DNA of 64,000 bases from Gymnopilus junonius (lineage: Eukaryota > Basidiomycota > Agaricomycetes > Agaricales > Galerinaceae), in the NCBI GenBank assembly GCA_015501075.1, contig JADNYJ010000058.1:1-64000 (forward strand), in the 5' to 3' direction. The notes below the pieces were generated by a model. It was not told the origin of the DNA and made no database searches. It saw only the letters and a list, made by a program, of their open reading frames with translations. The first letter of the stretch is position 1; every line of letters begins with the position of its first letter. Of the stretch, positions 54,992-64,000 are shown in pieces. The position numbers were made by a program, and so were the translations under genes.

Positions 54992-56510
54992 ATGTCGTTC
55001 CGAGGTCTATTCAAGTTCGCTTTTCTTGCCGCCCACGTCGTGGTCGGTATTGCCAGCCCCCTCGATAGTGTAAGATAATATCTTCCTGCGAAATTTATTT
55101 CTTGTACTCATTACGATCTTTGTATATCCATATAGAGGGCCAGCGAAGAGCTTGTGCAGACACCCGCTGGGCTTTTTCCAAAGTCAAATGTCCACGCTGT
55201 CCCGCATGGCGCAAAGGTGCATCAATCTCCTACAGAGGTTCAAATCATAGGCGCGAACGGCACTGTCATCCACTCTGTCCCATACAGTTCAAATCCAAGA
55301 TCTGCAGGAGTGCTTCCCAAACCTCCATCTGCATCAGCCAACATCAGCCGTCGTGCGTTGCAAAGCGGTTACATCGCCTACGCGTACTGGGAGAATACAG
55401 CTTCAAGCCCGATTTCTTTCCTTGGAACCAATTGGAATGTCCCACCTACACCCGCCAGCTGGGATGGTCAACTGCTGTACTGGTGGAATGGTCTCGTACC
55501 GTTGATTTCAACGGAATCTTACAACCTGTATTACAATACGGCATTTCTCCAGCTGGAGGAGGAGAGTTCTACTCCATTGCATCCTGGTGGCTTATCGGCA
55601 GCGACGTTTTCCATACAGGCATCACCCAGGTGTCGCCCGGTACCTTGTTGCAAGGACAAATGAGTTTGGTGGGCACGTCGACTCTGGAGGCGTCACAACT
55701 TACTCCTACTCGTCCACTTTCGTAGGCTATCCGAGCACCACTATTTCTGCATCGACTACCGTAGTGCTCAACTGGGTGTATGAGGCCTTGGAAATCTATA
55801 CTACCGCACAGCTTTCCGACCTTCCGACTGGGAGTCTAGAATTTTCCGCGATCGAAGTTACCTTGCAGAATGGCCAACATCCCTCCTCTCTTGGTTGGAC
55901 ACCAATTAGTGATTCTACAGATGGGATCACCATGTCGATCCTCTCTAGTTCGGCGACCGCTGGCGCACTCCTTATCTCAACACCCTCTTCAGTTCATCCA
56001 GCTGAATATTCACCCCAATGGTGACAACTCTAAATGTGTGGGCATCTCTGGGGAGTCTATGCCGATGGCACTGCTGTCGATATGTTAGTCGCTCATTCAA
56101 ATCATTTCATTTACCTAATTGTTTTCAGCTATGACTGTAATGCGTCTACAACTCAGAAGTGGCAATGGAATGGGAATGCATTGACATCAGTCAACCCCGT
56201 GGACGGGTCCCAATGGTGTCTTGACTCCGGTGATCAATCGACTTGTAAGCCATTACTTTTTATGTCTGTCCAAACTCCTATCTTACCTTTCTGTTAGGGT
56301 CAATGGCCTGAAAATGAAATATGGCAGTGTTTCTCCAACTTACCTCAACAAACCTGGACACCCGTCACCACGTCTGGTACCATCAAGCTGACCAGCGCCA
56401 ATTTCTGTTTGGATTTACCAAATGGGGACAAGACGAACAAGAACGTCTTGCAGATTTGGACCTGTACGCCTGGGGATGTATACCAGATATGGTCCGTGAC
56501 TTCGAGTTAA
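54992..56510 (+). pseudogene. Secreted protein with C-terminal ricin-B-type lectin domain, multiply frameshifted
   Basis: Exon 1 (54992-55069) encodes a signal peptide (FKFAFLAAHVVVGIASPLDS); the rest follows a 66-nt intron. The first part, with ISFLGTNWNVPPTPASWDGQ and SPAGGGEFYSIASWWLIGSD, resembles a beta-sandwich domain I know only from mushroom hypothetical proteins. The end is a beta-trefoil lectin with QKW, QTW and QIW motifs (STTQKWQWNGNALTSVNPVD; NFCLDLPNGDKTNKNVLQIW). There is no ribosome-inactivating domain, so this is a carbohydrate-binding module. Frame changes without splice sites occur near 55500, 55685, 56052 and 56315, and the link between the two domains near 55960 is also unresolved. 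Non-functional as written, or damaged by sequencing error. Confidence 0.7.
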
Positions 56511-57098
56511 TTCGCAACCTCTGGCAGGGGTAATGGGGTATGCCTTACGGTCCTCCGATACAACGGCTTGAAATACCAATTATCCTGGTGGACAAAATTT
56601 GTACTTAGTGTCGTCCTTTTAACTAGCTATACTTACCCCGGACTATGTTTCCCCGTTCAGTGTAAAGCAAGTCTGGTGTGCTAAACTGGATGTGCCTTGA
56701 CCATCGGGCTCGATGAAAGCGAGCTAAATTTAACTTCCGGTTACTTGTCCAATTGCCGAGAGTCTATATATATTCAACTTCAAGTAATCAACAGCTTTGA
56801 AACAACTTGAAATTGATTCTACAATTTACTTAGTCCCGAATGGCAACGTTTAAAGCAAGTACATCGTCCACTGTTGCTCACTAATGAAGCGCAGATTAAT
56901 GCCCGGATTACTAAGATCGACTACACATCATCCGATACGAGATCATTGATAGCTATTTAATATCAGCGATTCTGACTAAAATTCCTGCTATAAAACGACT
57001 CTGAGCCTCCTTCTACCCAAAGCCGTCGATGAATCCAAAGTTCAATCCCCTAAGCCTTGGATAATTTTAAGGCACCCATTTCGTCTTGTATGATTGCG
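56511..57098. other. Intergenic
   Basis: No gene, repeat or RNA recognised. Confidence 0.4.
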
Positions 57099-58457
57099 AT
57101 GGCACCTGTGGTTAACGATTGTGTTCTTTTCAACTCAATTCCGGAAGGTTTGCCCTTCTACTTTTAACATTCTTCACCGTATAGAAAGCTGATTTTACAG
57201 AGGCGGATTTCTCATAAAGAATCTAGAACTATCGGTCGATCCTTACATGCGTGGGCCTACGCGCCCTGCATCAGTGAAGTCCTATTTTCCAGCATTCGAG
57301 ATCGGAAAACCGTGGGTCCTATTTACAAAATAGTAATTCTATTAAAGTCCGCCATACACCTTTCCAGAATAACAGGACCTGGTGTTGGCGTAGTCATTCG
57401 ATCTGAAAATTCTAAAGTTAAACCTGGAGATCATGTATACAGCAATGCCTTTGGTGAACCGACGACAATTAGGATACCGACCTTTCTTATAACGACAACT
57501 GTCAAAAGAGTTTAAAAAATACATAATCAGGAAGAACCTCACGGGTTTCCACATTCTTGACAACCCTTACAGTTTGCCTTAATCAGCATTCATTGGCGTC
57601 TTGGGCATACCTGGTAAACTATGTTTTAGTAGTATTTTCCGTCTTGTTAATGTTTTAATTTCATATGACTAAATTACTATGACAGGCAAGTCCGCTTTCA
57701 TGGCATGGAGGGAGTTCTCGCATGCAATACAGGTATTGGTTTAAAGCTGAAGGAAATGCAACAAATATTCTGACATTCATCAGGGGGAAACTGTGTTTGT
57801 TTCCACAGGAGCAGGTTCAGTTGGATCGTAAGTAAATCTCTATGGCTTTTCTGCAATATCATTCAACAAAGTTTCACCTAGGCTTGTCATTCAACTAGCA
57901 AAAATGAATGGTCCGAAAGTTATTGCGTCCGCCGGATCAGATGAAAAGGTACAATTCATGAAGGAAATAGGCGCCGACGTTACCTTTAATTACAAGACCA
58001 CGAAAACATCTGCCGTTCTGGAAAAGGAAGGGCCCATCGACGCGTAAGCTCGAATGGTCTTTTATCATTGCATTGCGTCGCTTATTCTCACATCGCCAGC
58101 TATTGGGATAATGTCGGAGGAGAAACCCTTGATGCTGCCCTCGAGGCTGCCAACGTCGGCGCTTGCTTCATTGTGGCAGACTGCTCTTACAATGAGTCGA
58201 CCTGCTAGTTCTCCATTTCACAGAACCTGGTTTTGGTCATCAAGAAGTCCATCTCCATGAACGGTTTTATCGTCTTTCGTCTAGCGTCTAAAGGGGACGA
58301 AGAATTTTCCAACACGGTTCCATCCATTGTTGCTTCTGGCCAAATCAAATATAGGGAGGACGTGTCTAACGGGTTGCAGACGGTTGGAGATGTAATTTTA
58401 GCAGTACAGAAGGGCATAAACAAGGCGAAGGCTGTAATCCACGTTGCGGACGAATAA
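57099..58457 (+). pseudogene. NADP-dependent alkenal/leukotriene-type reductase (MDR), two nonsense codons
   Basis: Exons read MAPVVNDCVLFNSIPEG, GFLIKNLELSVDPYMRGP, ITGPGVGVVIRSENSKVKPG-DHVYS, GKSAFMAWREFSHAIQ, GETVFVSTGAGSVGS, LVIQLAKMNGPKVIASAGSD, YWDNVGGETLDAALEAANVG, then NLVLVIKKSISMNGFIVFRL to the stop at 58457. This is the zinc-independent MDR family of NADP-dependent 2-alkenal reductases, with the nucleotide motif STGAGSVGS. TAA at 57580-57582 replaces the Trp expected in LPWSAF-type segments, and TAG at 58206-58208 interrupts the region before the last helix. The frame is otherwise kept across six introns, so the loss looks recent. Confidence 0.8.
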
Positions 58458-58549
58458 GGCGCATCGTGTAAAGACTATATACGTAGCATGCGTGAAAAAT
58501 ATAATTATTACATCGATTGCTAACCATTCCTTAACAAGTTGGCTAATTT

Positions 58550-60750
58550 TCAGAGCTTTGGGCTGCTGCGTTCAGAGTCGTGGACTAACATCGCGTGCGA
58601 AAAACCCAACGAAGTCCCAGAATTCTTCTTCATCTCGCTGACCTCCTTCCTTACCCATTTTTCTTTTTCCTTCCTCCCGTCCAGCTCCCATCCCATCCGA
58701 TTAAGTGTCAGAACTGCCACCATCGCGAATAGACGCCCATCCAGATATTCAGAGCCTGGAAGCTCAGTCGGCGGCAGAACATTTGAGTCAGAATCTGCTC
58801 CCGTAGTACCCTTTTTCAAGTCGGGATAATTAGCTGGAGGAGGTACATCGCTTTGCATGAAATCTGCAGCTCCTGTCTTTGTGGTGGATTTATCCGTAAT
58901 ACTTCCAGCACTACTGAATGAGCCTTCCTTAGGTCTTCCCAAGCCCATTCCAAGTCCTGCAGAATAAGCTTCATCCTCGGTCAGCAGTTTATTTTGGAGA
59001 TCGCCTGCATTGGAAGATGGTAGTTTGGCCCTCGACTTCCTGGTACCAAAAGCCGAGGCCCAACCAGCAAGTGCTCGGATAATCTTGGTGAGGTGCTCAT
59101 CGTGATGGGTCCTCGCTTCTTCCACCATTCTCAACCATGTGCTCTCCCATGCCGGCTTAGAGGAAGGAGCCGACAAAGATTTAGGATCCTGCAGTGCTTC
59201 AACGAAGCCTTTCACATCCAAAGAAGGACGGCCACGGGCAATGGCCCATGCCAATGCAACAGCAAAATAAGCTTTCAACAGGCGCACTTGAGAGTCTGGA
59301 GGAAGCTCGGCGCATAAAGCTGGAAGGAAGATCGAAGAGGTGACGAGGTGCATACTGTCGCAAAACATTAGAATAATAATATCGCTTAGAGTGAGCACTC
59401 ACAAGAAGAAGTCAGCGTTAAACTTCTTGCCCTCCGTCAATCTACGATGAGTCCAACCAGCTACGCCATAGAGCACACAAACGGCCCAGACAACTTCCTC
59501 GATTTTCTTGTCTACAGTCTCCCCCGTGACGTGCCACTGATCGACATAACTGGCCAACGCATCTCCATGTTTACGAATCGTATATTCAAACATGTTATTC
59601 TCGTCGTCGGCCAATGCTTTGGATGTAAAGAATTGAGAATCGTTCAGAACACGATACAGAATCGTCAGTGCATGCGGTCCTGCTACGTCAGCAGAGGACT
59701 TGGTCAAATTAAAGCCCTGCTGACTGTCGTCTGCGTTATCATACTTGGAAGGGGCGCCAGTAGAATTAGATGCAGAATAGTGGCTTTCAGGGAGTGCCTT
59801 GTCCAACGCCAAGTCGAAGGCATTGACGGTCTTGTCAAACGCACTCCTAATAGCCCGTCCGGCATTTGCGACGAGGTTCGGATCCATCAGGCTATTGGAT
59901 TCTTCAAACAATTTCAAGTGCTCTAGGAGCTCGGCCACTGGCGAGGAATAATGTACCGCCGTTTGGGCAAGGCCTAATATACAATGGCCAAAGTTAGTAT
60001 ATAATAATAATATCTGAGTTTATTTAGACTGACCTTCAACAACCATTCCTGGTAAAGTAAATTCTGCACCGTATCCTGTATGGATTAGCGGGTGCAGGAC
60101 ACCACTGAAGAAACGACTGAGCATCTGGGGTTGCTTCTCTTTAGGCAAGTCCCCTTTGACTGAACCAGATCCCAGGTTCCCCTGCGAGAAAATACAAAGT
60201 CCTCAATTGAAGCGGTGACTCCTTTTTCCTTGACATAGGAAGTGAAGAATGTATGTAAGAGTTGAAATATCTAAGGACAATCAGAAATGCAGTTGCAGGG
60301 GTATTATACGAATGAATTCATATACCTATCATCTCCGAGATACTCGTTGAAATTCTCAAACGTTATTTCCTCCGGCGATTTAAAGGCGGGTTTCTCGTAA
60401 CTGCAGTCTTTTTCATAAGCAGATTGGATAGCCTGACTATTGGCGCCTAATGACCATGCAGCGATGGCCCTATGAGCTGCGTGACTGATTGACAGGTTAT
60501 TAAAGTAATATTGCATCAAATAAATTGAAACCTACTTGTGGAAGCGTTTCTCATTGAAGAAGATATGCCACTTTGCGTGATTGTCTTTCAAGACATTCTG
60601 CAAAGTAGTGGTCGAGTCGGGAGATACGCCTGGAAAGTGAGAAGGCGTCAAGCTAGATTGAGGCAAAGAAGGCGTTGGAAACAGGAAACTAGACATGGGG
60701 GTCACGAATAAAGGAAGTGTGGAGGTTCCACCATAGAGTCGTCGCAGCAT
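58550..60750 (-). pseudogene. Questin-oxidase-like protein (DUF4243) with two one-base losses
   Basis: Exons 60750-60536, 60484-60326, 60270-60034, 59973-59403 and 59354-58550. Conserved text includes NHAKWHIFFNEKRFH|NHAAHR, AIAAWSLGANSQAIQSAYEK, FENFNEYLGDD, LSRFFSGVLHPLIHTGYGAE, GLAQTAVHYSSP, FNADFF|FMHLVTSS and LLKAYFAVALAWAIARGRPS. This is the questin oxidase/AflY-like family, Baeyer-Villiger-type enzymes in polyketide pathways of ascomycetes; the mushroom substrate is unknown and no synthase is nearby. Exon 3 is 237 nt where 239 are needed: one base appears lost near 60258 (ACATTCTTC) and one near 60181 (CAGGGGAAC), both beside short homopolymers. The gene would be about 720 residues if intact. 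Confidence 0.8.
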
Positions 60751-61184
60751 TTGAGTCCTGCATATTGTATGACGTTAGGGAATGATCACAACTCGAAGGT
60801 GGAGTGGGCTAAATGAGGAACGTTTTTGTCTGGGCAATATCCGAGAAATATTTTATCGGCTACCAAGTCAATAGTGGGACCAGATAAATCATGTACTTAG
60901 GATTGCAACCGCGTTCTTGAATTTCATGCGATTACAACGATAGAGTTGGCCGTACACGAGAAGTTCTTGATGCGGCTGACTCGGAGTGTGCCGCTGTGTA
61001 ATAATATGACGTGGTAAATAATGACATAATCATATCAGATGATGGAAGCATCATGGACTAAAAATAGTCGACTTTCAACCAGTCCCAGCATTCAACAGCG
61101 TCCAACGAATACTCGTTACGAACTGCTCTCATTACATATCGCATCTGGGACTCCATCCAGCTGCTGTACTAGTCTAACTCCCTC
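60751..61184. other. Shared upstream region of two divergent genes
   Basis: 434 bp between the questin-oxidase-like and F-box starts; a possible bidirectional promoter. No specific element recognised. Confidence 0.4.
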
Positions 61185-62425
61185 ATGAACCGCTCAAGTC
61201 GTGGCCTCAAGAGCATGCAATCCTCAAATATGGATAGTAGTTCTGCCTCAAAGTCTCATGGGATTTACAAGCTTCCGGAAGAGCTCTACGAAAGGATACT
61301 TTCGTACTGCCTTCCATGCGACTTGCACCGCTTGTCTTTAACGAGCCGGCGCCTCTCCAATGCCTCCAACCGAATTCTCTATAGAATTATACCAAGGATG
61401 TCTGTCGAGCGCACCATCAACTTCCTGGTTTCCCTCTGCTTCTACAAGCGTAACGCTCCTTACGTCTGGTCACTCACCATTCTATTTGCAACCACTTTTT
61501 ACCCTATTACCAAACCAAGGTCTACCTTGGAAACTCTGAAACACATGAAGAGGCTTGGGAACCCCATCAAATTCATAGGCTTTCGAAATGTCCTGCAGAA
61601 CAACATGACGCTTCTCGCCACAGCATTGAAGCTGCTCACAAATCTCCAAACCCTGGAATTGCGTTTGAGGGCTTCAGATGGGCGCGATGAGAACGTGGCA
61701 CATTTGCTTGGCCAAACCACCTTCCAACTGAGGAAATTCGGCACTACAATGGAATTTAATTCCGAAATGGGTCGGTTCCTACGGAACCAAAATCAATTGA
61801 GAGAGCTCCAATGTTCATCTTCCCTCACATCGGCGATCCTTACTAAAAATCTCCTCCCGTCTGGAACCCTTCCCAAGCTGAGCATTATAACCTGGTCAAG
61901 CAGGCTGCCGATGAACGTCGTTCGTTATATAACGAGCGAGCGTCCGATAGAGAAGGTTACTGTGCTCGTTGAGACGGAGGTGCCTAATTTAGCACCCTTG
62001 CTGGACATCGGACCTCGTTCCGAGAGCGTAAAGCAGGTTTCGCTAATGATCAATTCGAACAACATCACCGCTGAACAAGTCGGTGAAATTGCAGTGCAGT
62101 TCCCGGCAGCCCAAGAACTCGGTATGAAAATGAGGAAGCTGGACGAGGTATACCTATTTTCTTACTTTGAAATATTATCTTACCTTCCTCGCTCATTCTT
62201 TTTACGACCTAGAATTTTTTAACGCAAATAACAGCTTCAATTCATCACTTCAAGTCACTCAGACGGCTCATATTGAGCGCGAACGCTGTGGTATTTAAGC
62301 GCTGGGAAGACCTCATCCAGGAGCACCTCGCAGTATGTTTCGAGAAGTGCAAAACTCTCTCGTATTTGATCTTTCCAGTAACGGAGAAAGACAGCATCAA
62401 GTTTTATGTTTTCAGACGGCGGTAA
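61185..62425 (+). CDS. F-box protein
   Basis: The first exon starts at 61185 with a Ser-rich leader and an F-box at residues about 28-70: IYKLPEELYERILSYCLPCD, LHRLSLTSRRLSNASNRILY. Downstream are LRR-like segments such as LLTNLQTLELRLRASDGRDE and LPKLSIITWSSRLP. The 3' exon reads SIHHFKSLRRLILSANAVVF, KRWEDLIQEHLAVCFEKC and FYVFRRR with TAA at 62423-62425. The obvious intron donor (GTATAC at 62149) leaves a phase that does not fit this exon. An earlier donor (GTATGA at about 62123) does fit, giving a 112-nt intron; otherwise one base is missing. A role as SCF adaptor follows from the family only. Confidence 0.75.
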
Positions 62426-64000
62426 GCTCGTTAAAATATTCAAAGAATTGCGTCTCCTCGCTTATTGAAAAATCTCCATTGGCTATGCAGACCACGGCCG
62501 GAAGGAGGGGGTCAGAGTGTTGAATATCTCCTTATTGAAAGATCAAGTCTCGTACAAGGGGGAATCCAATTGTATATGTAATGTTATTTAACTTGAATTG
62601 AAGCCTCTTGAAAGTTGAACGTTGACATTGCCCTGCCAGCAGAAAAGTGCATAACCCCCAGAACGAGTCGTCTTACACTGAAAGCAGTTATTCCTTCATT
62701 GGGACATCGCCGGTTTCGTATCTACCTACATACTCACATACCACTGGCTAATTAGATACATTATATATATACTCTACGTATACGTTCCCTTTTTCCCAAG
62801 TGTTTGAGCTTTAAGCCAGGGAGAAAAAGGCATTGTATTTGTTATTAAGGGTATCTGCGATCTGTGAAGTTGTTGATTGAACATGGCAATATAGAATTTA
62901 AATTTAGGAACCGAATAGAAATATTGGGAAGCCATTGCACCGAAGGTAGACAAGTGGCACCAGTATTCTGTGTTGGTGAAACCTGCATGCAAACTTCGTA
63001 GGGCTTTGCTGTCGAACTGAGCTCTGCTTCACTCCGCGCATCGTCTACTCAGAGGTATCATGAATGACGCCCTATTTTCTTTTGCCTCAGAAGTGCAGTT
63101 ACCGAAATCGATGCTCGGGTATTCATAAATCTTATTCGAGGTAAGACCAATATCAGGTTCTTTATATATAGAAGAAATAAATATTCATACCCAAGCATTC
63201 ACCTCCACCAGAACAGTGTTCTGTACGGTATGATTCGATCCAAGTCTTCCTCGTCAATTTAAGTATGTTTAATTTGGTTACTTAGTTGTGATAGCGCCCT
63301 CAGCGCCTGTCAGAACCAAGGCTGTTGTTTGGTTCAAGTTCTAGCATGTTCATCGTGACTTAGTACGCGACGTTATCACCCAGAGCGCCTTCGAAAGGGT
63401 AATCGTATGGCACCTTATTGTTCTTCGCATGTAGAGTACTTTAGTGCTTACTCACCACTGTGGCCGCCAAGTTGCCAACTCTCATGTGTTGTAATCAGAG
63501 AAAGAATCAATAAAATTCCGTTTGACCTCTGTCCACGAGGAGGCAAACGGATGAGGAACTAAAATACATGGTAGGTACTTATATATGTAGACTATGTGCT
63601 GGGAATAAAAAAGAACAATAAGGGTAGGTGGCGGCAGGAATGGACCATTACAAAATTAAAATGTACCTAACCGGAAGGCATGCTAAAAGCCCTCGCAATG
63701 ATGCATTGCGAATGCTCGCACAACTTCTCAATATTCCAACACCATGTTCCTCTAATTAAACGTACGTCCTGAGAGCAAAGTGTTGCTCAGATGTTTAAAC
63801 GAAGCCAATGACATGGTTGCCTCTGGTGAGATTAACAGAGCGGATAACGGGAAGGACATGTGCATAGTAATTAAAAAGGCAATCTGTGGCTGTGCGTGCA
63901 CGAAAACAGACTGAGAACGGGAGAGCTTCTGGTTCTTGGAAAGTGCGCCACACTTGTGCGCCATCAAAGTGCGGCGGCAAAAGCCGTAAGGTGGGTGCGC
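62426..64000. other. Intergenic to the right edge
   Basis: No exon chain, known family or RNA gene seen on either strand. The minus-strand frames near 63750-63980 are short and unremarkable. Confidence 0.4.

Noticed and set aside
54992..56510. Ribosome-inactivating toxin
   Set aside because: Only the sugar-binding beta-trefoil (QxW) part is present; there is no N-glycosidase domain, and the locus is frameshifted.

Overview
The window is nuclear DNA of a filamentous basidiomycete, most likely an agaricomycete mushroom. Genes are split by many 46-75 nt GT-AG introns. Several proteins belong to families typical of mushrooms: the fungal SLATT two-TM protein, CPL1-like cysteine-rich protein, F-box/LRR expansions, a Crinkler-like protein, a DUF3074 START-like protein and a DUF6589-type element fragment. 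I cannot name the species. Assignments come from reading translations and intron-phase arithmetic; no database search was run.

Layout. The left edge (1-494) holds the 3' end of an F-box-associated type gene, followed by 3.7 kb with nothing recognisable. From 4.2 to 9.9 kb lie a small protein of unknown function, a SLATT-family membrane protein, NC2-alpha (BUR6) and, tail to tail with it, the GINS subunit SLD5. From 10.1 to 13.6 kb there are three tandem copies of one uncharacterised mushroom family; only the middle copy is intact. From 14 to 20.5 kb come a one-TM protein, a small TA-flanked MITE, a broken DUF3074 gene whose stop lies 6 bp from the stop of the heme-binding DAP1 gene, and a secreted CPL1-like protein. 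EPL1, scaffold of the NuA4 acetyltransferase, fills 21.7-25.2 kb.

After a poor stretch, 27.7-35.3 kb carries a frameshifted short-chain dehydrogenase, a 17-exon AzgA-type purine permease and the sterol C-4 methyl oxidase ERG25. From 36 to 50.1 kb is an accessory zone: a Crinkler-like REase-type protein, F-box genes (two damaged), a second MITE, and a 1,036-bp transposon with ~275-bp terminal inverted repeats and a perfect 9-bp target duplication, carrying an N-terminal DUF6589-type fragment. From 50.4 kb to the end are a second protein sharing a short motif with the 4.2-kb gene, a decayed coding stretch, a multiply frameshifted ricin-B-lectin-domain gene, a double-nonsense alkenal reductase, a questin-oxidase-like gene with two single-base losses, and an F-box gene.

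How it fits together. Housekeeping genes (BUR6, SLD5, EPL1, DAP1, AZGA, ERG25) are intact and precisely spliced. ERG25 and DAP1 both bear on sterol metabolism (DAP1 homologues support P450 enzymes of the ergosterol pathway), but they are far apart and not co-regulated by position. The accessory genes between them show unusually many single-base frameshifts and nonsense codons. Some frameshifts lie in short homopolymers, so assembly error competes with pseudogenisation as the explanation.
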